From CAG-390 sp045543615 (GTDB lineage Bacteria > Bacillota > Clostridia > Oscillospirales > CAG-272): a stretch of DNA of 64,000 bases. This document shows positions 18,496 to 26,965 of the stretch, piece after piece. The stretch covers positions 1 through 64,000 of the forward strand of contig JAZPXL010000005.1 in NCBI GenBank assembly GCA_045543615.1. The letters run 5' to 3'. The notes below the pieces were generated by a model that did no database searches, had not been told where the DNA came from, and saw nothing but the letters and a program-made list of their open reading frames with translations. Both the position numbers and the translations under genes were made by a program. Within the stretch, counting starts at the first letter, position 1, and every line of letters starts with the position of its first letter.

Positions 18496-18570
18496 GTATT
18501 TTTTTGATTTTTTTGCAATACCAAATGGGCAATCCTGCATTTTTTGGCAGGCTTGGCTGACTGTTTCGAG

Positions 18571-20112
18571 TCACTTTACCTCTTTTGACGGCAAAGATGC
18601 AATATGTGCTGCATCGTATTCGGAAAGTACGGTGAGAGCCGTTTCGACGTCGGAGGGGTAGGGTATGCGCTTGCCACCCTTTGCCATATGCATCTGCACG
18701 CCGTGTCCGACCATAAGAATAATGCGGCGTCCAAGCGGGGCGTTTACCGCCGCCCTGAGCGCATCCGGTCTGTATTCAATAAGCTCACAATGGCAGCGGC
18801 TTGTGTCAGTCCATTCCAGTATTTCGCCCGCAATCTTCTCATATGGCTCTGTTGCAGGGTCTTGCTCTGCGATTACTGCGTAGTCGCAATACTCGCTTAT
18901 CACCTCTCCCATTTCCCTACGGCGATTTTTCGCCTTGTCCCCGTGTGCTCCGAAGACCATCACAAGCGTACGGTCGGGATATTCAGTTTTTGCAAATCTG
19001 CAAATATTTTCAAAGCTCGGCTTATTGTGCGCATAATCAACGAAAATGTATATCTCATCATCAGCACTCTTGAAAAGCTCCATTCTGCCAGGAGCTTTTG
19101 CTTTTTCTACTGCTGTTACCATAATCTCAGGAGGTATGCCGACAGCATACGCCATAGCAATTGCGGCAAGTGCATTTGATATATTGAACTCACCCGGAAT
19201 GGTAATCTTCATTTTTCGAGTCCAGAGAGGAGTTGTGACGGTAAATTCGCTTCCGTCAGCATCACTTACAGACGAGGTACAACGAACCGTTGCTCCCTCG
19301 GCTTTTCCGTATGTAATGAGGGGGATTCTGTCTCCTATGTACTCAACAACTCTGTTGTATTCCCTTGTATCCGTGTTGACGCAGGCGAGTGAGCTATGGT
19401 CAAAGAGCATCAGCTTTGAGAGCAGATAGTCCTCAAAATCGGGGTGTTCCTTTTCACTTATATGGTCATTCTCAATATTTGTAAACACTCCGATATTGAA
19501 CTCGATTCCCTCCACTCTCTTATATTTAAGAGCCTGTGAGGATACTTCAAGTATCATATTCTCAAGTCCGTTTTCTGCAGCATTGAAGAAATGTCTCCAT
19601 ATCTCAGGAGATTCAGGAGTTGTGTTGGTTGCTCTTTCGTGTGCAAGTCCATCGTAATATTCAACTGACGAGGAATATGCACATTCGGGAAGTCCGTTTA
19701 TCTCTGCATATCTGTCAAGTATTGCTTTGAGATAATACAAAGTAGTAGTCTTTCCCTTTGTACCTGTTATTCCAAAAGTAGTGAGGGATGACTGAGCGTT
19801 GCAGTTGTAGAGCTTTGCAAGTGTTGCCATCGCACTTCTTATATCGTTTACAATAATATAATTTTCCCTGTCGGCAATAACACGGTCACTAACATACGCA
19901 ATTGCGCCATTCTCCAAAGCAGAGACAAGGTATTCATCACGAAATGCAACGCCCTTAGCAATAAACAAAGTTCCGCCCCTTGCGTCTCTTGAATCGTATG
20001 TAAGATGCAGAACGCTCTCCCCAAGACTTTCGGGTGCAATATCGCTCTTGACAAAGAGCCCGTCCGTCTTCAGCTGATTTATATATTCTGAAAGCGAATA
20101 AATTTGTCGCAT
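18571..20112 (-). CDS. murE: UDP-N-acetylmuramyl-tripeptide synthetase (MurE-type Mur ligase)
   Basis: 513 residues. It adds the third, diamino residue to UDP-MurNAc-L-Ala-D-Glu in peptidoglycan synthesis. Seen are the Mur ligase N domain, ATP loop GITGTKGKTTT (about 114-124), ENDHISEK, the AN-like segment FNISNALAAIAMAYAVG and VDYAHNKPSFENI. The DNPR motif of diaminopimelate-adding MurE is replaced by EQDPATEP (416-423), which looks more like lysine-type enzymes; substrate is therefore uncertain. AAGGAAA precedes the ATG and a promoter lies at 20153-20181. Confidence 0.9.
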   Translation of the reverse strand: MRQIYSLSEYINQLKTDGLFVKSDIAPESLGESVLHLTYDSRDARGGTLFIAKGVAFRDEYLVSALENGAIAYVSDRVIADRENYIIVNDIRSAMATLAKLYNCNAQSSLTTFGITGTKGKTTTLYYLKAILDRYAEINGLPECAYSSSVEYYDGLAHERATNTTPESPEIWRHFFNAAENGLENMILEVSSQALKYKRVEGIEFNIGVFTNIENDHISEKEHPDFEDYLLSKLMLFDHSSLACVNTDTREYNRVVEYIGDRIPLITYGKAEGATVRCTSSVSDADGSEFTVTTPLWTRKMKITIPGEFNISNALAAIAMAYAVGIPPEIMVTAVEKAKAPGRMELFKSADDEIYIFVDYAHNKPSFENICRFAKTEYPDRTLVMVFGAHGDKAKNRRREMGEVISEYCDYAVIAEQDPATEPYEKIAGEILEWTDTSRCHCELIEYRPDALRAAVNAPLGRRIILMVGHGVQMHMAKGGKRIPYPSDVETALTVLSEYDAAHIASLPSKEVK

Positions 20113-20152
20113 AGCAATTTCCTTTCACCTAAACAGAGTCAAATCAACTTAT

Positions 20153-20181
20153 ATTATAACACTTTTTTATTGAATTTACAA
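20153..20181 (-). promoter_or_regulatory. Promoter of murE
   Basis: Minus strand: TTGTAA (20176-20181), 17-base spacer, TATAAT (20153-20158), about 40 bases before the murE start codon. Confidence 0.8.
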
Positions 20182-20295
20182 TAGATAGATGCAAAATTAA
20201 TACCCAAAGCTCGCAATTGTCACATTTTGGCGTTTTGACCTAATTGTTGTATAAAAATTCGTATATATTTTTTTGTGATAAATTGTCTGTTTATC

Positions 20296-20435
20296 TTTAC
20301 TTTTGTCCGAAAATGTGGTATCATTTAAGCAAGATCCGAGCAACCTTTGTCGGCAGATGCGCAATGTGTAATGGATTATAATACTGTTACTCCGTCATTT
20401 TGTGCGTCCATCATACCCGGTGGGCGTATTTTTTT
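20296..20435 (+). promoter_or_regulatory. Promoter and structured leader with an attenuator-like hairpin, upstream of the permease
   Basis: A rightward promoter reads TTTACT (20296-20301), 17-base spacer, TATCAT (20319-20324). The transcript would then form CCGA/TCGG and a longer GATGCGCA / TGTGCGTC hairpin (20356-20408). A compact GC stem follows, ATACCC with GGGCGTAT (20413-20429), immediately followed by seven T's (20429-20435), 40 bases before the coding start. This looks like transcription attenuation as used for pyrimidine or purine permeases, but I do not recognise the PyrR site or a known purine aptamer. Between 20182 and 20295 I see nothing. Confidence 0.55.
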
Positions 20436-20474
20436 GGCAACGGTTGTGTGGACAATTTTACGGAGGAGACCTAT

Positions 20475-21872
20475 ATGAAACTCATCTACAATGTCCGTGA
20501 CAAAATGAAACCCGGTCAGCTCATCATCTTCGCCATCCAACAACTGCTTGCAATTATGACTGCAACGCTTGTCGTTCCTGTCATAGTCGGTGCCGCGGCA
20601 GGTATTGAAATGAGCTCTGCTGCTGCACTTTTTGGTGCAGGTATCGGAACTCTCGTTTATCTGCTCTTCACAAAATTCAAGAGCCCCGTTTTCCTCGGCT
20701 CGTCCTTTGCGTTCATAAGCTCTATGATAGTCGCCTTTACGGGTGCAACAAGCGCAGCTCTCGGTTATCTCGGCATTCTCATTGGTGCTGCTTGCGCAGG
20801 TCTTGTTTATGTAATCATAGCAATTATCGTTAAGCTCGTCGGAGTGGGATGGATCAATAAGCTTATGCCTCCTGTTGTTATTGGCCCGACGGTTGCCATC
20901 ATCGGTCTTTCCCTTGCAGGCAACGCAATTGGTGACATCACAGGCAATTCTATTTATGATGACGCCATCGGCGCATATCCTATGGATCTCAATTCCATTC
21001 TCTGCCTCCTTTGCGGAATCGTAACTCTCGTGGTTATCGTTATCTGCTCGGTTTACGGCAAGAAATCAGGCAAGCTTATTCCCTTTATTTACGGTATCCT
21101 TGCCGGCTATGCATTTTCCTCAGTTCTCACAGTTATCGGAATTCTCACAAGCAACGATGCGCTTCGTGTTGTTGACTACTCTGCTATAACATCTCTCTTT
21201 GAGACGATTTCGGTTTCATCATTTGTAAGCGTACCCGACTTTACTTTCCTGCACGCTTTCGGTGCGTTTGGTGAGATCAACGTAAACTACATCGTAACCA
21301 TTATTATTGCGTATGTTCCCGTTGCATTCGTTGTGTTTGCCGAGCACATCGCAGACCACAAGAACCTCTCATCCATCATTGAGCACGATCTGCTTGAAGA
21401 TCCCGGACTCTCTCGCACGCTTCTTGGCGACGGTGTTGGTTCTATTGCAGGTGCATTTTTCGGTGGTTGTCCCAACACAACATACGGCGAGTCCGTTGGT
21501 TGCGTTGCTATTACCAAGAACGCATCCGTTTATACCATCGTCGCTGCAGCCGTCGGTGCAATCATCATCTCCTTCATCTCTCCCTTTGTTGCATTTGTTA
21601 ACACCATCCCCTCTTGCGTAATGGGTGGTGTATGTATGGCTCTTTATGGATTTATCTCCATCTCAGGTATCAAGATGATCCAGAACGTTGACTTCAACGA
21701 GAATCGTAATCTCTTTGTTGCGTCTGCAATCCTCATCGCAGGAGTAGGTGGACTTGCTCTCAGCTTCGGTCAGGTCAAGCTCACAGCCGTTGCTTGCGCT
21801 CTCATTATCGGTATCGTAATCAACCTCATCCTTTCGGGTAAAAAGGCGGATGCTCCCTCCGACAAGGAATAA
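20475..21872 (+). CDS. Uracil/xanthine permease, NCS2 (nucleobase:cation symporter-2) family
   Basis: 465 residues from the ATG at 20475; GGAGGAGA sits six bases upstream, so a longer in-frame start at 20400 is rejected. About twelve to fourteen membrane segments. UraA-type signatures are FAIQQLLAIMTATLVVPVI, PPVVIGPTVAIIGLSLAGNAI, VVFAEHIADHKN (the conserved Glu of the substrate site) and the conserved GCPNTTYGESVG followed by PSCVMGGV. It imports uracil or a related base with a cation. A structured leader upstream suggests control by base or nucleotide availability. Confidence 0.95.
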   Translation: MKLIYNVRDKMKPGQLIIFAIQQLLAIMTATLVVPVIVGAAAGIEMSSAAALFGAGIGTLVYLLFTKFKSPVFLGSSFAFISSMIVAFTGATSAALGYLGILIGAACAGLVYVIIAIIVKLVGVGWINKLMPPVVIGPTVAIIGLSLAGNAIGDITGNSIYDDAIGAYPMDLNSILCLLCGIVTLVVIVICSVYGKKSGKLIPFIYGILAGYAFSSVLTVIGILTSNDALRVVDYSAITSLFETISVSSFVSVPDFTFLHAFGAFGEINVNYIVTIIIAYVPVAFVVFAEHIADHKNLSSIIEHDLLEDPGLSRTLLGDGVGSIAGAFFGGCPNTTYGESVGCVAITKNASVYTIVAAAVGAIIISFISPFVAFVNTIPSCVMGGVCMALYGFISISGIKMIQNVDFNENRNLFVASAILIAGVGGLALSFGQVKLTAVACALIIGIVINLILSGKKADAPSDKE

Positions 21873-21890
21873 TAGCGTAAAGCTTTTATA

Positions 21891-21926
21891 CACAAACAGC
21901 CCCTGCGAATGCAGGGGCTGTTTGTG
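21891..21926. terminator. Bidirectional terminator-like hairpin between the permease and rubrerythrin genes
   Basis: A perfect 16-bp stem (21891-21906 with 21911-21926) and GAAT loop lie between two convergent stop codons. The flanking T runs are short on both strands. Confidence 0.8.
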
Positions 21927-21933
21927 TTCTCTA

Positions 21934-22506
21934 TTATTCAGTAAACCTTGCAAAATAACCCTGCTCACTTCCACAGGTTGGACAATGTTCGGGTGGGCTG
22001 TCGGCTGAAATAAGCTGTCCACATTCAAGGCATATCCATACAACTCTCTCCTCGTCCTCAAACTTCAGAAATGCGTGTCCACTTGCAAGCTCGGTTTTGT
22101 ACTTTTCAAATCTGTTTTCGTGTCTTCGTTCGATAGCTGCCACACGCTCAAATCTGCCTGCTATCTCCTCAAAGCCCTCTTCTCTTGCAGTTTCGGCAAA
22201 CTGACGATACATCTCGTCCCACTCAAAATGCTCACCTGCGGCGGCTGTTTCAAGGTTGGTTTCAGTATCGGAAAAACCACCAAGCAGCTTGAACCAGATC
22301 TCTGCGTGCTCACTTTCATTCTTTGCTGTCTCCTCAAAGATTGACGCAATTTTGTGATATCCCTCTGCTCTTGCTTTCTTGGCAAACCAGAGGTAGCGCA
22401 AAAACGCCTGTGACTCGCCCGACAGGGCTGTATGGATGTTTTCTTCTGTCTTTGTTCCTTTGATTTTTTCTTTCATAGATGTTGGTACCGGAATATTTGG
22501 AATCAT
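21934..22506 (-). CDS. rbr: Rubrerythrin
   Basis: 190 residues, full length. It reduces hydrogen peroxide in anaerobes with a di-iron site. The ferritin-like part contains GESQAFLRYLWFA, KNESEHAEIW and AIERRHENRF, supplying the Glu and His ligands. The C-terminal rubredoxin-like part has two CxxC knuckles, CLECG and CPTCG. AAGGAGG lies nine bases before the ATG. Monocistronic. It supports an anaerobic host. Confidence 0.96.
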   Translation of the reverse strand: MIPNIPVPTSMKEKIKGTKTEENIHTALSGESQAFLRYLWFAKKARAEGYHKIASIFEETAKNESEHAEIWFKLLGGFSDTETNLETAAAGEHFEWDEMYRQFAETAREEGFEEIAGRFERVAAIERRHENRFEKYKTELASGHAFLKFEDEERVVWICLECGQLISADSPPEHCPTCGSEQGYFARFTE

Positions 22507-22585
22507 TCACTCGTCCTCCTTATTTGTTTGACCTGATTATTCACCACTCCCCCTGCTTTTATTCAATAAACATTTTTGAAAAAAC

Positions 22586-22620
22586 AAAAAAACGGTGGAA
22601 ATCAAATGCTTTCCACCGTT
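22586..22620 (-). terminator. Terminator of the DUF1385 - GNAT operon
   Basis: An 11-bp perfect stem AACGGTGGAAA / TTTCCACCGTT (22591-22601, 22610-22620) is followed on the minus strand by a run of T's. Confidence 0.93.
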
Positions 22621-22626
22621 TTTTGA

Positions 22627-23214
22627 TTATTTGAAATACTCATCTGCGAGTATTGAGCAATAGCCGATATCACGGTATTCTCCTTTTATGAGAAGTGATG
22701 AACGCAAGACTCCCTCAAAGGTCATACCTGCCTTTTCCATTACTCTGCGTGACACCTCGTTACCAACTATATATCTTGCCTCAATTCTCCTGAGTCCAAG
22801 CTCCTCAAAGCCAAACTCAATAACCCTTCTAAGTGCCTCAGGCGCAATCCCTCTGCCTCTGTAAAGAGGATTGATAACATACCCCACCTCAGCAGAATTA
22901 TTGTCAAAATTGAATGAAGTAAAGCCACAAGTGCCAATCATTTTCTGCCCCATATCACCGTCTGCGTTCCACACGATTGCCCAATCGTAAAACTCACCTT
23001 CACGGTATTTAGTAAGAACAAACTCAAGATATTCTCTTGTGTAGGTTCTTGACGGATGGGGTTGCCAGGTCAGATATTTTGTAACATCACTCCTGCAAGC
23101 GTATTCATACATATCGTATGAGTCGGCAGGCTTCATTTCCCTGAGTACAAGTCGCTTTGTCCTCAGCGTTGGTATACGGGAGAAAATCCGCTGTGCGTCC
23201 GTCTTCTTAAACAT
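22627..23214 (-). CDS. GNAT acetyltransferase, RimJ/RimL type
   Basis: 195 residues from the ATG at 23214. The frame is open to a TTG at 23262 that overlaps the DUF1385 stop; I prefer the ATG because RimJ/RimL proteins usually begin shortly before the LxTxRLxLR motif, here LRTKRLVLREM, but no clear ribosome binding site decides it. The acetyl-CoA loop is YRGRGIAPEALRRVIEFGF and EARYIVGNEVSRRVMEKAGM follows. It probably acetylates an amine or protein N-terminus; substrate unknown. Second gene of an operon ending at a strong terminator. Confidence 0.9.
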   Translation of the reverse strand: MFKKTDAQRIFSRIPTLRTKRLVLREMKPADSYDMYEYACRSDVTKYLTWQPHPSRTYTREYLEFVLTKYREGEFYDWAIVWNADGDMGQKMIGTCGFTSFNFDNNSAEVGYVINPLYRGRGIAPEALRRVIEFGFEELGLRRIEARYIVGNEVSRRVMEKAGMTFEGVLRSSLLIKGEYRDIGYCSILADEYFK

Positions 23215-23255
23215 TCTTCTCTGTCCACCCGATAATATGGAACGAAAAAACGCAC

Positions 23256-24464
23256 TTACCAATTGTCGCTGTTATCCTGTGGTATAACTTCCTTAAGTGC
23301 AGCAATTGCGCACTCAATCATACTGTCATCAGGCTCACGGGTTGTAATATGCTGAAGCCATACGCCCGGAGCAGAAATAATTCTTGTGATTATATTATCA
23401 CGTCTTCCTGCAAAGCGGATAAGCTCATATCCTATACCCATAATGAAGGGGAGAAAGAGAATGCCGAGACCGGTTCTTGCGATGACGTTGAGAACATTGT
23501 TGCCCTCAACAAGCACCGATGGGATGAACATATTGATAAGAATGGACACAAGAAGCATAAGAATTATAAATGATGTGCCGCATCTGGGATGAAAGCGACT
23601 CTGTCGTCTTACATTTTCAACTGTAAGCTCAAGTCCACGCTCATAGCAGAATATTGTCTTATGCTCAGCTCCGTGGTACATAAATGTACGCTTGATGTCC
23701 TTCATAAGAGCGACTGCTGCCATATATCCAACAAGGATGGCGATTTTCAGCACACCTGTAATTGCAGCTCTGAGAAGCGAATAGCCATATCCCTCGCCTG
23801 TAATCTGCGGAAACAGCTTTGAGAGAAGCTCAAATACCGTTTCGGGAACGACCTTAAAGAGCAAGAGTGCAAGTCCGAGCCCCAAAAGCAAAGCTACAAC
23901 CATAATGCCGACCATAGAGCCTGAGGACTCCTTTGGTTTCTCGGTTTTAACTTCACTCTCTGCAAAGGCATTCTCCGTCTCGGCATTTGGAGTCGAAGCT
24001 TCGGTTGTTTCTGCAGGCTCAGTTGTTTCTGCAGGCTCAGTTGTTTCTGTAGTTTCGTTTGTTTCTGTTGCTTCAACAGTTTCGGCAGGATCTTCTATTG
24101 CGATGCCTTTCTTTCTCTTTTTTGCATCCTCACGAGCCTTCTTCTTGGCAGCCTTCTCTCTCTCTTCTTCTTCGAGAAGCTCATCAAGCCCCGAAAGCTC
24201 AGCTGAACGCATCATAGATGCATAACCACCCATCATCGAATCGACAAAGCCGACAACTCCTCTGACAACGGGCCAGGTAAGGAAGCCTTTTCTGTTTGCG
24301 CTGGTTGTTGGCTTTACCTCAACAACCATCTCGCCATCGGGCTTGCGAACTGCCAGGGCAGTCTTCTGAGGGCCACGCATCATTATGCCCTCAAGCAGAG
24401 CCTGACCGCCTATCGAAGTCTTTTTGGCCGGACAGCTCTGTACTTCTTTTTCTTTATTACTCAT
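23256..24464 (-). CDS. DUF1385 (YqhQ-like) membrane protein with a low-complexity insertion
   Basis: 402 residues from the ATG at 24464 (TGAGG nine bases upstream). The family signature GGQALLEGIMMRGP is at residues 19-32 and YHGAEHKTIFCYERGLELT plus FHPRCGTSFI lie in the C-terminal half, with four to five membrane segments. Between them, residues about 95-175 are a charged coiled-coil-like stretch followed by a Thr/Glu/Pro/Ala-rich region with repeated ETTEPA units, which I do not expect in typical members. DUF1385 proteins are conserved in Firmicutes with no established function. The downstream GNAT gene overlaps at the TTG level. Confidence 0.9.
   Translation of the reverse strand: MSNKEKEVQSCPAKKTSIGGQALLEGIMMRGPQKTALAVRKPDGEMVVEVKPTTSANRKGFLTWPVVRGVVGFVDSMMGGYASMMRSAELSGLDELLEEEEREKAAKKKAREDAKKRKKGIAIEDPAETVEATETNETTETTEPAETTEPAETTEASTPNAETENAFAESEVKTEKPKESSGSMVGIMVVALLLGLGLALLLFKVVPETVFELLSKLFPQITGEGYGYSLLRAAITGVLKIAILVGYMAAVALMKDIKRTFMYHGAEHKTIFCYERGLELTVENVRRQSRFHPRCGTSFIILMLLVSILINMFIPSVLVEGNNVLNVIARTGLGILFLPFIMGIGYELIRFAGRRDNIITRIISAPGVWLQHITTREPDDSMIECAIAALKEVIPQDNSDNW
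24004..24057 (-). repeat. 18-bp tandem repeat inside the DUF1385 gene
   Basis: On the plus strand the unit GTTGTTTCTGCAGGCTCA occurs about two and a half times with diverged neighbours. It codes for ETTEPA units on the minus strand and preserves the frame. Confidence 0.8.
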
Positions 24465-24567
24465 ATTAAAAACCTCAAATGATATTTTTACTAAATAATT
24501 ATAGCCCAATATTATGAACTGGTGATGAACACAGCAAACAATAATAATCAAGAATTATTTATTATAT

Positions 24568-24605
24568 AAAAGCGCACCTCCCGTTTTGACGAAAGATGCG
24601 CTTTT
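24568..24605 (-). terminator. Terminator of the PRPP synthetase-like gene
   Basis: AAAAGCGCA (24568-24576) pairs with TGCGCTTTT (24597-24605) around a 20-base loop. The minus strand continues with TTTT within an AT-rich stretch. It directly follows the stop at 24624. Confidence 0.75.
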
Positions 24606-24623
24606 TCCTTTATTTATTATTAG

Positions 24624-25772
24624 TTAGTTGTTTGAAGGATCAAAATCAATGCGAAGCTGACCACCGAGATCTGCATTATGCTTGTCCACGAGAGCGTGGA
24701 TCTTCTTGACGGGATCGAGCAGTACGCTTGTTGATTCATCGTGATTGAGTGTGTCGATGATGTAGGAAACATACTTACACATATTAACCTCAACATACCA
24801 AGGGCGTGTCTTAAGCTCTTCGGGCTGGTAAACAAGGTTTGTTGTAAATACCTTATCAATGATTCCTTCCTCGTATACCTTATCGAAATTATCAAGTCCA
24901 TTGGTAAAGAGGCCGAAGGTTGCAAAGCTGAATACTCTCTTCGCACCTCTCTTCTTGATCTGACGTGCAACGTCAAACAAAGAGTCACCGGAGGAAATCA
25001 TATCGTCAACAATGACAACATCCTTATCAGTAAGATCCTGACCGAGATATTCGTGTGCAACTATGGGGTTTCTGCCACCGACTATTCTTGAATAGTCACG
25101 GCGTTTGTAGAACATACCAACATCAAGTCCGATAGCCGATGAGAAGAACATACATCTGTCCATCGCGCCCTCGTCGGGAGAGATAATGATCATCTGATCC
25201 TTATCAAATACGATATCGGGAACTTCACGCACCAGTGCCTTTACCATTTGGTATGTAGGACGGTAGTTGTCAAAGCCGATAAAAGGAACTGCATTTTGCA
25301 CTCTTGCGTCGTGTGCATCAAATGTAATAATGTTCTTTACACCGTAGAACTCAAGTTCACGGAGCATCATCGCACAGTCAAGCGATTCACGTCTTGTACG
25401 CCTGTGCTGTCTGCCTTCATAGAGCATAGGCATAATTACGGATATACGGCGAGCCTTGCCCTCGACAGCTCCGACAATACGCTTAAGGTCAGCGTAATGC
25501 TCGTCAGGTGTCATAGGGATGTCCTGACCTCTCATCTTATAGGTCACACCGTAGTTGAATGGATCGCAGATGATAACGAGGTCGAGACCTCTTACAGACT
25601 GCGTGAGAAGACCTTTTGCCTCTCCACTTCCAAAGCGAGGGCAATCTGCCTCTACAAGATATGATTCGTTTGTGCCTCGGCGTTCTCTGACGTACTTATC
25701 GACACTTGCAGCGAACTGCTCGCATCCCTTCATACCGATTATTCCGAGAGTACCGTAAACTGCTTCGTTCAT
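24624..25772 (-). CDS. prs: Ribose-phosphate pyrophosphokinase, atypical class
   Basis: 382 residues, longer than the usual 310-320. It would make PRPP from ribose-5-phosphate and ATP for nucleotide, His and Trp synthesis. The class signatures are present but modified: MPMLYEGRQHRRTRRESLDCAMMLRELE matches the R-x-D/E catalytic flap region, FDAHDARVQNAV the conserved DLH-like segment, and VVIVDDMISSGDSLFDVA the PRPP-binding loop. AAGGAGT lies before the ATG and a promoter at 25809-25837. This divergent form is common in Clostridia; function as the main Prs is likely but not proven. Confidence 0.88.
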   Translation of the reverse strand: MNEAVYGTLGIIGMKGCEQFAASVDKYVRERRGTNESYLVEADCPRFGSGEAKGLLTQSVRGLDLVIICDPFNYGVTYKMRGQDIPMTPDEHYADLKRIVGAVEGKARRISVIMPMLYEGRQHRRTRRESLDCAMMLRELEFYGVKNIITFDAHDARVQNAVPFIGFDNYRPTYQMVKALVREVPDIVFDKDQMIIISPDEGAMDRCMFFSSAIGLDVGMFYKRRDYSRIVGGRNPIVAHEYLGQDLTDKDVVIVDDMISSGDSLFDVARQIKKRGAKRVFSFATFGLFTNGLDNFDKVYEEGIIDKVFTTNLVYQPEELKTRPWYVEVNMCKYVSYIIDTLNHDESTSVLLDPVKKIHALVDKHNADLGGQLRIDFDPSNN

Positions 25773-25808
25773 TTTGACTCCTTTGCACGTGAGTATTTAG
25801 TTGAAAAT

Positions 25809-25837
25809 ATTATAGCACAAAAATCTTTCATATGCAA
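25809..25837 (-). promoter_or_regulatory. Promoter of the PRPP synthetase-like gene
   Basis: Minus strand: TTGCAT (25832-25837), 17-base spacer, TATAAT (25809-25814). Confidence 0.85.
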
Positions 25838-25909
25838 ACATTTTTTCGACATTTTTTCAATTTATTAAAAAAATTATTTAACGAAAGAAGTCTTGCATAT
25901 TTCGGGTGG

Positions 25910-25949
25910 AAAAAGTCCCATATTTGCAATAAAAATTGCAAAGTGGGCT
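25910..25949 (-). terminator. Terminator of the yqfC - AEC operon
   Basis: Minus strand: a stem made of AGCCCA / TGGGACT and TTTGCAAT / ATTGCAAA with small bulges (25914-25949) is followed by TTTTT. It lies 12 bases after the AEC transporter stop. Confidence 0.75.
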
Positions 25950-25960
25950 ATCTTTCAGCA

Positions 25961-26938
25961 CTAAAACCAACCAAGCGTTCTCATTACGAAAGTGCCGAGG
26001 AAGATTGTCAGAATGCAAGCCATAGTTGAGAGCAGCAAAATCTGCCCTGCAAGCTCATAGTCGCTCTTCATATTCTTTGCCATTATATAGCTGCTCACTG
26101 CCGCAGGCGTGCCAAAGATAATAAAGATAATCAATAGTTCGCTTCCCCTAAACCCAAGCAAATAAGCTGCGCCAACGCCCAGAATAGGATGGATCACCGT
26201 TTTTATCAGCGATGTAATTACGGCGTGAGAAATATTGCCCTTAAGCGAGGAGAAAGAAAACTCAGCTCCAAGCGAGATCAGCGCAAGTCCCGTTGTTGCG
26301 TTTGACAGATACTTAAGCGATGACGTTGCCACAGAGGGAAGCTTGATTCCGAATATCATAAACGGCAGGCCAAGCAAAACTGCGATAATGAGTGGATTTT
26401 TTATTGTGCTTAGCAAGATCTTTTTTATGTCGATTTTGTTCTTCTCGCCGTTTTCGCTCGGCATAAATACTGTAAGTACAACAACCGACAGCACGTTATA
26501 TGCGAGTATGACAAATGCCGCTGTGATCGCATACGCTGCCAAAGCAACGCCTCTCTCGGCGGGGTCAGCAAACAGGTTTTCTATGAAAACCACGCCAAGG
26601 ATTGCGGCATTTGAACGAAACATACTCTGCACCATCGCACCGACCTTGCGTCTGTCCTTGACAAACAGGGGTGTCAGGAGCGAGAAGATAAGGCAGGTCA
26701 GGCATATCATCGGCACAGCGAACAGAGGCAGCTTATAATACTTCGCACCCTCGGAAATATCTGCGCCTGCAACCTGCAAAAAGATCATTGCAGGCAGAGC
26801 GATTTTAAAAACAAACTTGTCCGCGCCGTCATAAAAGGCATCGGGCAACAGCTTAATCCGCTTCAATACAATTCCAACCACCGTCAGTATGAGGACGGGC
26901 AGAACCGTATTAAGACTCAATAACAAATTGTCAAGCAT
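25961..26938 (-). CDS. AEC-family transporter (auxin efflux carrier-like permease)
   Basis: 325 residues with about ten membrane segments, for example LPVLILTVVGIVLKRIKLLP at the N-terminus and FIIFGTPAAVSSYIMAKNM near the C-terminus, the latter typical of AEC transporters (malate, malonate or amino acid efflux in bacteria). Substrate not predictable. It starts 27 bases after mutS2 and is the last gene of the long operon. The ribosome binding site is weak (AGGAT). Confidence 0.9.
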   Translation of the reverse strand: MLDNLLLSLNTVLPVLILTVVGIVLKRIKLLPDAFYDGADKFVFKIALPAMIFLQVAGADISEGAKYYKLPLFAVPMICLTCLIFSLLTPLFVKDRRKVGAMVQSMFRSNAAILGVVFIENLFADPAERGVALAAYAITAAFVILAYNVLSVVVLTVFMPSENGEKNKIDIKKILLSTIKNPLIIAVLLGLPFMIFGIKLPSVATSSLKYLSNATTGLALISLGAEFSFSSLKGNISHAVITSLIKTVIHPILGVGAAYLLGFRGSELLIIFIIFGTPAAVSSYIMAKNMKSDYELAGQILLLSTMACILTIFLGTFVMRTLGWF

Positions 26939-26965
26939 AGTATTATCCTAATTTTTTGTCCAAAC

